Positions 7,961 through 14,809 are shown, numbered from the stretch's first letter. The stretch is 27,641 bases of DNA from CAXTSE01 sp035554115 (GCA_035554115.1 DATMIW010000018.1:1-27641); one strand, 5' to 3'. Made by a program: numbers and translations. The notes: generated from the sequence alone by a model not told the origin.

Positions 7961-9202
7961 TCAGCCGGTGGGGCGACCCACGTAGGGCACGAGGTCGCCG
8001 TAACGCACGGCCACCTGCCGCACGGGAACACCCGGACGCGGCGCCTCGATCATCTGCCCGCCGCCCACATAGATAGCGGTGTGATATTTCGTGGCGGCAA
8101 TCGATCCGCCGACCGAGTAGTACAGCAGATCGCCCGCCTGCATCGCCGACACCGCTACCAGTCGACCCTCTGAGCTCATCCGGTTGTACTGATTGGTCGC
8201 CGAATGCGTGCCGATATACACACCGGCGGATGCATAGCTGAACTTGGTGAGCCCCGAGCAGTCCCACACATCCGGGCCTTCACCGTTGAGCTGATATTCA
8301 TCACCGATTTGTGCCCGCGCAAACCCGATCGCCTGCGCTACAGCGTCGGCGGTCGGAGGCGGCGGTGCGGGGTCCACGCCGGGCGGCGGCGTGGCCGGAA
8401 GCGGCGGCGGCACGGGAGGCTGCGCAGCCTGCACCTGCTCGCGCTCAGCCGTGAGGCCCTCCTGGTAGCCGCGCTCCGTCTCCGCTGTCGAATTCTTGAG
8501 CGTGGCCAGCTGCGCATACATCTGGGTGGCAGCGGCCTCCTGTGCGGCGAGCTTGGCGGTCGCGGCGTCGGCGAGTTGCTGCGCCGCATCCAGGGCCTTC
8601 TTCGCCGCGTCGGCGAGCTTGGTGCGCTGCCCCTCGGCGCGGGATGCGTCAGCAGCCAGTGACGCGGCAAGGTTTTTGTCGAAGGTCGCCCGCTCGAGGA
8701 TCGCCGCCGACGACTCGCTCAGCTTGTTGACCGCTCCGAGCCGCGAGAGCAGGTCGTCGGCTTCGTCGGACGAACTCAGGACCAGGTCGAGCGTGAGGTC
8801 GCCGCCTCCGGTCCGAGCCAATTGCATGATGAGCCGCGCTGCCCGCCTCTCGGAGTCGGTGGCGCGATCCTGGGCGGCGTCAGCCTGTTTCGTGAGCGAG
8901 GCGAGCTTGGCGGTTGCGGCATCCAGCGCATCTTTCGCCTGCAGATAGAGCTCGGCTTTCAGCTGGATCTGCTTGGTGAGGTCGGCGGACTGGTTCTCGA
9001 GTGCCGCAAGCAGGCCGTTGATGTGGGTGATCTCGGCCGCCGTGGCCGCCTCACTCTTGCGTGCGTTCTGCACGTCTTGCCAGGTCGGATAGTCGGGCAT
9101 AGGTGTGGCGAGCGCGGCCTCGGGTGACACCAGCGCCGACACAAATGCCGCCGTGACCGCTGCGGTGGCCGCGGCCTTCTTCTTACGAGCGGATTCGGTC
9201 AC
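7961..9202 (-). CDS. NlpC/P60 family peptidoglycan endopeptidase (RipA-like)
   Basis: This is a predicted secreted peptidoglycan endopeptidase of 413 residues. An N-terminal signal sequence (basic RKKK, hydrophobic 12-32) is followed by a long Ala-rich coiled-coil region (about 45-255), a Pro-rich linker (262-284) and a C-terminal NlpC/P60 domain. The catalytic residues are visible: Cys315 in DCSGLTKF, His374 in YHTAIYVG and Glu386 in GGQMIEAP. This Cys-His-Glu set has the same His-to-Glu spacing as mycobacterial RipA. Residues 36-68 closely match the M23 protein encoded just upstream, so the two are paralogues with different catalytic ends. The GTG start overlaps the M23 stop (GTGA, 9199-9202). 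It probably acts in daughter-cell separation or wall growth, by family analogy. Confidence 0.92.
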   Translation of the reverse strand: MTESARKKKAAATAAVTAAFVSALVSPEAALATPMPDYPTWQDVQNARKSEAATAAEITHINGLLAALENQSADLTKQIQLKAELYLQAKDALDAATAKLASLTKQADAAQDRATDSERRAARLIMQLARTGGGDLTLDLVLSSSDEADDLLSRLGAVNKLSESSAAILERATFDKNLAASLAADASRAEGQRTKLADAAKKALDAAQQLADAATAKLAAQEAAATQMYAQLATLKNSTAETERGYQEGLTAEREQVQAAQPPVPPPLPATPPPGVDPAPPPPTADAVAQAIGFARAQIGDEYQLNGEGPDVWDCSGLTKFSYASAGVYIGTHSATNQYNRMSSEGRLVAVSAMQAGDLLYYSVGGSIAATKYHTAIYVGGGQMIEAPRPGVPVRQVAVRYGDLVPYVGRPTG

Positions 9203-10410
9203 AGCCCCACGCCGCGGTCACGCATGAACGGCACCGGGTCGGTCAGATTGCCATTGATGCGGATCATGAAGTGCAGGTGGCAACCAGTTGCGCCACCTGT
9301 CGCACCGATGGAGGCGATGGGCTGGCCGGGATCGACGTGCTGGCCGATCCGCACGTGGATGCCGCCGTTGGCGATGTGGCCGTAGCCGCTGGTGGTGCCA
9401 TCGCCGTGCTCGATCTCGATGAAGTTGCCCAGGTCGCCGTTCGGGCCCGCGTAACTGACGGTGCCGGAGTGCGCAGCGTAGATCGGCCCGCCGCATCCGG
9501 TGCCGCCGAGGTCGGTGCCGGTGTGCAGAGTCCACACGTGGTAAATCGGGTGGTAGCGCATCCCGAACGGGCTGGTGATGTAGCCGGCGGCGGGGCGGGC
9601 CCAACCTTGGGCGCTGATCACGCCTCCGGCATTCGCGCCCCACTGCGCTTGGATGCCGGCGGTGTAGTCAGCCTGCGTGGCGACCCGTTTCTGAGTGAGC
9701 ACCGCGAGCTGGGCTTCCATCTGCGCCTGGTTCGCCTGCTGCTCGGCCTGCTTGGCGAGGGCCGCATCGGCGGCGGCCTGCGCAACTTTGAATGCAGCCT
9801 CGGCTGCAGCCTTCAGCTCTTCCAGCTTCTGTTCGGCAACCTTGGCCTGGTCGGTGAGGGCCTGGGCGGTCTTCTGCTGACGGAGCGCCTGCGCGTAAAT
9901 GTCTTCGGAGCGCTCGCTGAGCTTGCTCATGGCGCCGAGGCGATACAGCAGCTGATCGGCTTTGCCGGATTCGGCGATGAGGCTCGCGGTGACGTCGCCT
10001 CCGCCGCCGGTGCGACTCAATTCGGAGAGGAGCTGCCCCGCGGCTTTCTTGGAGTTCGCGGCCTCGGCTTCGGCGGCCTCCGCCTGCGACTTGTACTGCT
10101 GGGTGATGAACGCCTGGTTGTCGTAGGCGCTCTGAGCTTTCGCGTACGCCTCGCCCTTTGCGGTCGCGTCGGCCTGGGTGCTAGCGACCTCGGCTGCGAG
10201 CGCTGCGAGCAGACCCTTGATCTTCGCAATCTGTGCGGCGGCCGCGGCCTCGCTGGCCTGCGCGTTCTGCACGTCTTGCCAGCTCGGGTAATCGACTTTC
10301 TGGGCGGCGATTGCGGGGGCTGTGCCGACGATTCCGGCGACAGGAAAGAACGCCAGCGCGACGATTATCGCGATGACGCGTGTGGGCCCCCGCCCGACAG
10401 CTCGTGTCAT
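9199..10410 (-). CDS. M23 family metallopeptidase (LytM-type) with coiled-coil region
   Basis: This is a 403-residue secreted zinc endopeptidase for peptidoglycan cross-bridges or an activator of other hydrolases (EnvC/NlpD style). A signal peptide (hydrophobic about 11-36, ending AIAA) precedes DYPSWQDVQNA, an Ala/Gln-rich coiled coil (about 50-250) and a LytM domain with the metal-binding HTGTD (His296, Asp300), His345 in GYGH and HLH (378-380), so the site looks intact. The frame is open to 10725, but the ATG at 10410 is preceded by CGGGGAA and begins directly with the signal peptide; upstream residues look like translated leader. The stop overlaps the GTG of the NlpC/P60 gene. Confidence 0.92.
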   Translation of the reverse strand: MTRAVGRGPTRVIAIIVALAFFPVAGIVGTAPAIAAQKVDYPSWQDVQNAQASEAAAAAQIAKIKGLLAALAAEVASTQADATAKGEAYAKAQSAYDNQAFITQQYKSQAEAAEAEAANSKKAAGQLLSELSRTGGGGDVTASLIAESGKADQLLYRLGAMSKLSERSEDIYAQALRQQKTAQALTDQAKVAEQKLEELKAAAEAAFKVAQAAADAALAKQAEQQANQAQMEAQLAVLTQKRVATQADYTAGIQAQWGANAGGVISAQGWARPAAGYITSPFGMRYHPIYHVWTLHTGTDLGGTGCGGPIYAAHSGTVSYAGPNGDLGNFIEIEHGDGTTSGYGHIANGGIHVRIGQHVDPGQPIASIGATGGATGCHLHFMIRINGNLTDPVPFMRDRGVGL

Positions 10411-10623
10411 GATTCCCCGAATCTTTGTGACGGCGCGAAAGATGTCACGCCTATTCACAGAGACAACATCATTCACAGTAGCAACAGCTCCCTGAACACG
10501 CCCAGAGAGACCGACCAAAGAATCCTGCCTCCGGCATGAAGCAAGGCTCAATGGCAGGTTGAACCTAACCCGGGGTCGCGCGGCGGACGCGGTCATTTGC
10601 GCCGTTTCGCCGCATCCACCCGA
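10411..10623 (-). promoter_or_regulatory. Upstream region of the M23/NlpC hydrolase pair with an 18-bp-spaced direct repeat
   Basis: This non-coding stretch holds two exact CTGTGAAT boxes on the minus strand (10471-10478 and 10453-10460) with an 18-bp period, and further upstream an inverted CCTGCC/GGCAGG pair. The boxes lie 43-68 nt before the ATG. I could not place a convincing -35/-10 pair; TAGGTT near 10560-10567 is a weak -10 candidate. I looked for the c-di-AMP (ydaO) riboswitch common before such genes and did not find its conserved core. Confidence 0.35.
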
Positions 10624-10653
10624 TTGGCAATTTGCCCCTGCCGCCCGTATGCT
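10624..10653 (+). promoter_or_regulatory. Predicted sigma-70-type promoter of the tRNA cluster
   Basis: TTGGCA (10624-10629) and TATGCT (10648-10653) are separated by 18 nt and would place the transcription start about 27 nt before tRNA-Glu. The match and position are good for a housekeeping promoter. Confidence 0.55.
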
Positions 10654-10686
10654 TGACCCTCGGTTGCTATGAAACTCCGCTTTTAT

Positions 10687-10759
10687 GGCCCCATCGTTTA
10701 GTGGCCTAGGACACCGCCCTTTCACGGCGGCAGCACGGGTTCGAATCCCGTTGGGGTCA
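10687..10759 (+). tRNA. tRNA-Glu (TTC)
   Basis: A full cloverleaf is visible: acceptor GGCCCCA/TGGGGTC, anticodon stem CCGCC/GGCGG around the loop CTTTCAC with anticodon TTC, and a T-arm with the normal TTCGAAT loop. Discriminator A; no CCA is encoded, as is common in this group. It decodes GAA and GAG. Confidence 0.97.
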
Positions 10760-10799
10760 CGCAGTATTCTTAACGCATTACTTACAACTGAATAAGCAT

Positions 10800-10873
10800 G
10801 GCCCTGTAGCGCAGTTGGTTAGCGCGCCGCCCTGTCACGGCGGAGGTCGCCGGTTCAAGTCCGGTCAGGGTCG
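10800..10873 (+). tRNA. tRNA-Asp (GTC)
   Basis: Acceptor GGCCCTG/CAGGGTC, anticodon loop CTGTCAC (GTC) on a CCGCC/GGCGG stem, and T-loop TTCAAGT. The discriminator is G, as expected for tRNA-Asp. It lies 40 nt after tRNA-Glu, with an intrinsic terminator just downstream. Confidence 0.97.
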
Positions 10874-10884
10874 CGGATGTGGAG

Positions 10885-10910
10885 AGCCCTTCCGAAAGGA
10901 GGGGCTTTTC
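10885..10910 (+). terminator. Intrinsic terminator between tRNA-Asp and tRNA-Phe
   Basis: AGCCCTTCC and GGAGGGGCT form a 9-bp stem (one G-T pair) around a GAAA loop, followed by TTTT. This would end the Glu-Asp transcript. tRNA-Phe follows within 10 nt, so it is reached by read-through or by a promoter overlapping this region. Confidence 0.8.
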
Positions 10911-10918
10911 GTCCATCC

Positions 10919-10991
10919 GGCTCTGTAGCTCAGTTGGTAGAGCGCACGACTGAAAATCGTGAGGTCACGGGATCGACGCCCGTCGGAGCCA
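10919..10991 (+). tRNA. tRNA-Phe (GAA), atypical T-loop
   Basis: Acceptor GGCTCTG/CGGAGCC with one T-G pair, anticodon loop CTGAAAA (GAA), discriminator A. The T-stem ACGGG/CCCGT encloses the loop ATCGACG (10972-10978): position 54 is A instead of the near-universal T, so the usual T54-A58 reverse-Hoogsteen pair is absent. All stems pair, and this is the only tRNA-Phe in the window, so I treat it as functional. Confidence 0.93.
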
Positions 10992-10995
10992 CTCG

Positions 10996-11022
10996 AAGCC
11001 CCCGTGACGACGGGGGCTTTGT
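10996..11022 (+). terminator. Intrinsic terminator after tRNA-Phe
   Basis: AAGCCCCCGT and ACGGGGGCTT form a perfect 10-bp stem (10996-11005 with 11010-11019) around a GACG loop, followed by TGTT. It closes the tRNA cluster. Confidence 0.85.
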
Positions 11023-11057
11023 TCGTTATTGGGGTCTGGTCGTACCAGGCGCGTCAT

Positions 11058-11106
11058 CCGACGCAGATGGTCGTTGAACCGGACTTTTTCGAACCATCTG
11101 CGTCGG
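11058..11106. repeat. Inverted repeat with 14-bp perfect arms
   Basis: CCGACGCAGATGGT (11058-11071) and its exact reverse complement (11093-11106) flank a 21-nt spacer. It lies between the tRNA terminator and the 78-bp repeat, downstream of the MFS gene. No clean U-tract follows on either strand. It could be a bidirectional RNA barrier or a small palindromic element. Confidence 0.7.
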
Positions 11107-11117
11107 CTCGCGTCGCT

Positions 11118-11213
11118 GTCGTGCAGTAATTCAGCCGCTACAGGCACACGGGCGGATGAGGTGCCCCGCATCCATTGACTGCCGCCTTCACAGCGGCTGA
11201 ATTAGTGCACGAC
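11118..11213. repeat. Palindrome-ended dispersed element, copy 1
   Basis: The 22-bp arms at 11118-11139 and 11192-11213 are reverse complements with one mismatch, with a 52-bp interior. The central 78 bp (11127-11204) align without gaps to 13120-13197 at 56 of 78 positions. It lies just past the MFS stop codon. Confidence 0.75.
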
Positions 11214-11230
11214 ACGGGGGCCCGTGGAAC

Positions 11231-12619
11231 TCAACCGCGCGAGCGGGCATGGATGTGGTTGACCACAAGCGCGATCAGCACGAGCGCCGAACCGACGGCT
11301 CCCACAGCCAGGGCGACCGTGATCCCCGTCCCGGACGGGTGCAGATCGGGCGCCATATTCGCCGCGAGTACCGCGCCCGAGATCGCGCTCCCGAACGAGC
11401 CACCGACCGTGCGCAGCACCTGGTTGAAACTCACGGCGCTGCCGAGCTCCTCAATTGCGACGCGTCGCGCAATCAGGGCCGGCATCGCCGCGTAGGTGGT
11501 GCCGATTCCGACTCCGAAGAGGAGCATCCCAAGCAAGATCTCCCACAGCTCGTCATGCGCGAAGACCAATAGCACTGTCGAGGCGGTGACAATCGCGGCC
11601 CCGATCGGAAGCAGCGTGGTCAGGTGGACGCGAGTCGCGATCCGGCGCACTAGCCGATTCGCGCTGAAGCTTCCGACAGACATCGGCATGATCACGAAGC
11701 CAGCCCAGAACAGCGGCAAAGCGATGCCATAGCCCGTCTCTGCCGGCGCCTGCGCAATGAGGCTGCCGATTGAGAAGCCCATATACATAGAGGTACCGAT
11801 TCCGACGGCCGTGGCGTTGGCCAGCAGCACTTCGCCGTTCTTGAGCACGTGCAGGTTGATGAGCGGATGCTCTGAGCGCAGCTCGACGAACACCCAGACC
11901 GCGACCGCGAGCGCCGCAGCGGCGAAGGTGCCGACGGTCGCATGCGCACCCCATCCCCAGGTGGGCCCTTCGCTCACCGCGATAAGCAGGCCGCCGAGTC
12001 CCAGGCCGAGGAAGATCGCGCCGGCGAAGTCGAAAGGTCGACGTTCTGCACGCGCGTCGGGACCGTTCGGCACCGCTCGCACCACCACGACGATCGCGGT
12101 GACCACGAAGAGCACTGCGAACCAGAATGCGAATTGGTAGTGAAAGACCCCCGCGATGATTCCGGTCAACGGGTAGCCGATTCCGATCCCCGTGGCGACC
12201 GTAACCGACAGGCTCGAGATGCCGAATGACACTTTCGCATCCGGCAGATAGCGGCGCGCGAGCGCAATCGTGACCGGCACGATTCCGTAGGTCAAACCCT
12301 GCAGGGCTCTGCCGATCAGAAAGATCGTGAAGTTGGGGGCCAGGGCCGCGACGACCGAGCCGATCAAGATCACGACGAGGGCGATCACCAGGATGCGCTT
12401 CTTATGAGGGCCGTCGCTGAGGCGTCCCATAACGGGAGTCGCAATCGCGCCGACGAGAAGGTTGACCGTGAGCATCCACTGCGCGGTGCTGATGGAGACA
12501 TCCATCTCGCGGGCAATCGTGGGAACCAGCAGCATGCCCAGGGAGCTGACGATGGCGGTCGATAGCGCGGCATACACCAGCACCGGCAGAAGGCGCGTGC
12601 CCTGCACGCGCTCAGTCAT
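11231..12619 (-). CDS. MFS drug exporter, DHA2 (14-TM, EmrB/QacA-type)
   Basis: This is a 462-residue integral membrane transporter with about 14 hydrophobic segments, in the size range of proton-driven DHA2 multidrug exporters. GRLSDGPHKKR (about 66-76) is the motif-A loop between TM2 and TM3, and GRALQG (near residue 110) belongs to the segment with the antiporter motif. The frame is open to 12685, but MTERVQGTRLLPVLV at the ATG 12619 directly precedes TM1 and overlaps the marR stop by 8 bp (ATGACTGA). Coupling to a MarR repressor supports inducible efflux; the substrate is unknown. Confidence 0.9.
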   Translation of the reverse strand: MTERVQGTRLLPVLVYAALSTAIVSSLGMLLVPTIAREMDVSISTAQWMLTVNLLVGAIATPVMGRLSDGPHKKRILVIALVVILIGSVVAALAPNFTIFLIGRALQGLTYGIVPVTIALARRYLPDAKVSFGISSLSVTVATGIGIGYPLTGIIAGVFHYQFAFWFAVLFVVTAIVVVVRAVPNGPDARAERRPFDFAGAIFLGLGLGGLLIAVSEGPTWGWGAHATVGTFAAAALAVAVWVFVELRSEHPLINLHVLKNGEVLLANATAVGIGTSMYMGFSIGSLIAQAPAETGYGIALPLFWAGFVIMPMSVGSFSANRLVRRIATRVHLTTLLPIGAAIVTASTVLLVFAHDELWEILLGMLLFGVGIGTTYAAMPALIARRVAIEELGSAVSFNQVLRTVGGSFGSAISGAVLAANMAPDLHPSGTGITVALAVGAVGSALVLIALVVNHIHARSRG

Positions 12620-13040
12620 CGATCGGCTCCCCCATGAGTTTGTGGAGGATGGGGAGGACAGAGGCGAGGGTTGCGCGCTCGTCATCGCTCAGCTTCGACA
12701 CGATCGCATCGTCGAGCCAACCGCGCCCTGCCAATAGTTCGTCCTCGAGGCGCCGTCGACCGGCATCCGTCAACTCCACCCAGATTTTGCGTCGGTCGAC
12801 GTCGTCGGGGGTCCGCCCCACCAGCTTCAGTTCCTCGAGCTCGCGCACCGCAATGGTGATGGCTTGCGCGCTAACGCGCTCCGCCGCAGCCAACTCGGAT
12901 GCCGTGGCGCGGCCACGCCGAGACAGCTGCCAGAGGACGCCGGCCTTGCCGCGCGAAAGCGTGCGCGCGCTGATCAGCTGCCGGATGAGCGGACGGAGGG
13001 CCTCATGGAAATCCCCGGCCAAAGTCTGTCGCTGGTTCAC
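12612..13040 (-). CDS. MarR family transcriptional regulator
   Basis: This is a 142-residue winged-helix regulator. The HTH spans about residues 33-75 (AGVLWQLSRRGRATASELAAAERVS, then ITIAVRELEELKLVGR), and the wing is DDVDRRKIWVELTDAGRR, the typical MarR D-x-R wing. It begins with GTG and has no clear ribosome site, but TAGACT lies 6 nt upstream, consistent with a leaderless transcript. A perfect palindrome starts 17 nt before the start codon, so autorepression with the coupled MFS gene is likely, with relief by a ligand that is probably an exported substrate. Confidence 0.92.
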   Translation of the reverse strand: MNQRQTLAGDFHEALRPLIRQLISARTLSRGKAGVLWQLSRRGRATASELAAAERVSAQAITIAVRELEELKLVGRTPDDVDRRKIWVELTDAGRRRLEDELLAGRGWLDDAIVSKLSDDERATLASVLPILHKLMGEPIDD

Positions 13041-13046
13041 TCGGAA

Positions 13047-13072
13047 AGTCTACAAGCAAGTTGATCAACTTG
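13047..13072 (-). promoter_or_regulatory. MarR operator palindrome and leaderless promoter
   Basis: CAAGTTGATCAACTTG (13057-13072) is a perfect 16-bp palindrome of the size and AT-rich type bound by MarR dimers. The minus-strand TAGACT (13052-13047) lies between it and the GTG and would be the -10. A protein bound to the palindrome would block the promoter. The binding partner is inferred from position. Confidence 0.75.
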
Positions 13073-13119
13073 ATTGAGTGTCTAATCTGCTATTGCCAAA
13101 TGGGGCGGCTGACGCGCGC

Positions 13120-13197
13120 TAATTCACCCGCTGCGGGGATATCGGTGGATGCGGAGCGCCTCTTCCATTGAGGCGCGGCCTCGGAGCGGCTGAATTG
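13120..13197. repeat. Palindrome-ended dispersed element, copy 2
   Basis: TAATTCACCCGCT and AGCGGCTGAATTG form the ends (11 of 13 complementary). It aligns ungapped over 78 bp with copy 1, in the same orientation. Internally it has its own perfect hairpin, GCGCCTC-TTCCATT-GAGGCGC (13156-13176). Between here and 13330 I see only GC-rich sequence without a supported gene. Confidence 0.7.
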
Positions 13198-13332
13198 GTG
13201 CTGGCGACGGGCGTCAAGGCCGAGCTCTCGCGGCCCTTTCGGCCCGTCCCGTTCGTAATTCAGGGTGAGGCGCCACTTTTCGGGCCTAGACAGCTTCGGT
13301 TGCCGTTTGAACCTGAGTTGCGAACCGACGGC

Positions 13333-13391
13333 GACACCACGTGACACCATTTTGGGTTGACATGACACCACAGTGGTGTCATAGTGGTGTA
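13333..13391 (+). promoter_or_regulatory. Promoter with an array of phased GACACCA operator half-sites
   Basis: TTGACA (13357-13362) and CATAGT (13380-13385) are 17 nt apart, and the ATG follows 7 nt after the -10, so the mRNA is probably leaderless. TGACACCAC-A-GTGGTGTCA (13363-13381) is a perfect palindrome filling the spacer. Further direct half-sites GACACCA lie at 13333 and 13343, and an inverted TGGTGT at 13385. Steps between half-sites are 10, 21, 10 and 11 bp, i.e. on one face of the helix. The likely binder is the RHH protein encoded next. Confidence 0.8.
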
Positions 13392-13392
13392 C

Positions 13393-13881
13393 ATGGAACT
13401 TGGACAGTACGTGAGCGAGCTGCAGCGGCAGCTGCTCGACGCATCCGCTAACGGGGCGGACGACACCCGCGCGACAGCAGAACGACTCGCAGCCGGGCTG
13501 GATTCGGCAACCCGGCTCGTGCTGCTCGACGCGCTGTCGGCGGCGGCTGGAGAGATCACCCGCGACCTCGCGCCCGGCTCGGTCGACGTGCGGCTGCGCG
13601 GGCGCGAAGTCGAGTTTGTCGTGACGCAGTCGAACACCGACACGGATTCCGACGACCTGCCCGCCGCGCCTCTCGATCTCGACGACGCGAGCACCTCACG
13701 CACGACCCTCCGCCTCCCCGACGCGCTCAAAGCCCGCGTGGATGAGGCGGCAGCCGCCGAGGGACTCTCCGTCAACACCTGGCTGGTCCGCGCTGTCGCG
13801 GCCGCCCTCCATCCGAAGCAACGACGATCCGCCCAGCGCACTCTGCGCACAGGCGACAACTTCGCGGGGTGGGCGCGCTAA
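13393..13881 (+). CDS. Ribbon-helix-helix regulator (Arc/CopG-type C-terminal domain)
   Basis: The product has 162 residues. The N-terminal two thirds (MELGQYVSELQRQLLDASANG, helical, Ala/Asp-rich) have no domain I recognise. The C-terminal segment TTLRLPDALKARVDEAAAAEG plus LSVNTWLVRAVAAAL (about 107-142) is a ribbon-helix-helix fold: a short beta strand and two helices. RHH dimers bind tandem sites on one DNA face, which fits the half-site array over its promoter, so autorepression of the whole operon is likely. An in-frame GTG at 13384 would fall inside the promoter -10, so ATG 13393 is chosen. It resembles HicB/antitoxin C-termini, but no toxin gene is adjacent. Confidence 0.82.
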   Translation: MELGQYVSELQRQLLDASANGADDTRATAERLAAGLDSATRLVLLDALSAAAGEITRDLAPGSVDVRLRGREVEFVVTQSNTDTDSDDLPAAPLDLDDASTSRTTLRLPDALKARVDEAAAAEGLSVNTWLVRAVAAALHPKQRRSAQRTLRTGDNFAGWAR

Positions 13882-13969
13882 GCAACCGAGCCGCCACTAC
13901 ATCCGCCAGACCACCAGCCCGCAGTCCCGCGGGCCGGACGAACACGCCCACAGAAAGGGAGGCGCCAGC

Positions 13970-14809
13970 ATGCCTACTTACTCCACCCCTACCCCCATCG
14001 ATCTCGCGATCAAACTTCCGGTCGGCGCTATCGACATCATTGCCAGTGACCGAGATGACACGGTCGTCACGGTGTCGCCGACCAACCCCTCCAAGGCCGT
14101 CGACGTGCGCGGTGCAGAAGAGACGAAGGTCGTTCTCGATGGCCAGCGGCTGACGATCACCGGCCCGAAGCCGCGGTTCAGCATCGTCGGCCCGTTTGAG
14201 TCGGTCGACGTGAAGGTCGAGCTGCCGAGCGGCTCGCGTCTCACCGCTGAAACCTCCGTCGGGGGTGTCCGCACCTCCGGACGCCTCGGCGCTACCCGCG
14301 TGAAGAGTTCAGGTGTCGACCTCGACAGCACCGGCGACCTCTGGGTGCGGGCCATGAACGGCAACGTGACAGTCCAGAATGCCGACGGCGGGGTCGAGAT
14401 TACGGCCGACCACGGCCAGATCCGCCTGGGCACGGTGTCGGGCGATGCCCTGCTGAAGGCATCACACGGCACGGTGACCGTGACCGAATGCGGGGGTGAG
14501 CTCGAGGCGAAACTCTCGTACGGCGACCTCACCATTGCGAAAGCTCTCGACGCGGTGACGGCGAAGACCGCCTACGGAACCATCGAGATTGGCGAGGTCT
14601 CCAGCGGCTCCATCCAGCTCGAAAGCGGCTACGGCCAGATCACCGTGGGTGTGCAGCCCGGCGTGCCCGCATGGCTCGACCTGTCGTCGAAGAACGGGCG
14701 CGTGCGCAACGAGCTCGACGGCGACAGCTCGCCCGCAGCATCGGAGCAGACAGTGGCGATCCGCGCCCGCACCCAGTTCGGCGACATTACCGTCGGCCGC
14801 GCCCGCTAG
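13970..14809 (+). CDS. DUF4097 family beta-strand repeat protein
   Basis: This is a 279-residue protein made almost wholly of short alternating beta strands with Gly turns, for example GGVRTSGRLGATRVKSSGVD, NGNVTVQNADGG, YGDLTIAKALD and YGQITVGVQPG. This suggests a beta-helix of the DUF4097 (putative adhesin) type. No signal peptide or membrane segment is present, so despite the family name it is probably cytosolic. The ATG follows AGAAAGGGAGG by 7 nt. It lies between the RHH regulator and the ABC genes, a recurrent actinobacterial arrangement; it may sense or scaffold, but its function is unknown. The frame extends upstream, but without a start supported by a ribosome site. Confidence 0.85.
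   Translation: MPTYSTPTPIDLAIKLPVGAIDIIASDRDDTVVTVSPTNPSKAVDVRGAEETKVVLDGQRLTITGPKPRFSIVGPFESVDVKVELPSGSRLTAETSVGGVRTSGRLGATRVKSSGVDLDSTGDLWVRAMNGNVTVQNADGGVEITADHGQIRLGTVSGDALLKASHGTVTVTECGGELEAKLSYGDLTIAKALDAVTAKTAYGTIEIGEVSSGSIQLESGYGQITVGVQPGVPAWLDLSSKNGRVRNELDGDSSPAASEQTVAIRARTQFGDITVGRAR

Noticed and set aside
10411..10620. Possible ydaO-type (c-di-AMP) riboswitch before the M23 hydrolase gene
   Set aside because: Such riboswitches often precede actinobacterial wall hydrolases, but the conserved blocks (GGGGUGAAUC-like and CCGAAYCCGUCAGCUAACC-like) are absent on the minus strand; only a weak hairpin is present.
10919..11230. tRNA-Phe as an integration site for a mobile island
   Set aside because: No integrase gene and no second copy of the tRNA 3' end was found in the window.
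13090..13371. 93-codon minus-strand frame in the gap before the RHH gene
   Set aside because: It overlaps the repeat element and the operator/promoter, has no ribosome site and no recognisable domain.
13393..13881. RHH gene as the antitoxin of a HicAB or similar toxin-antitoxin pair
   Set aside because: No small toxin gene is adjacent; the next gene is a DUF4097 protein followed by ABC transporter genes.
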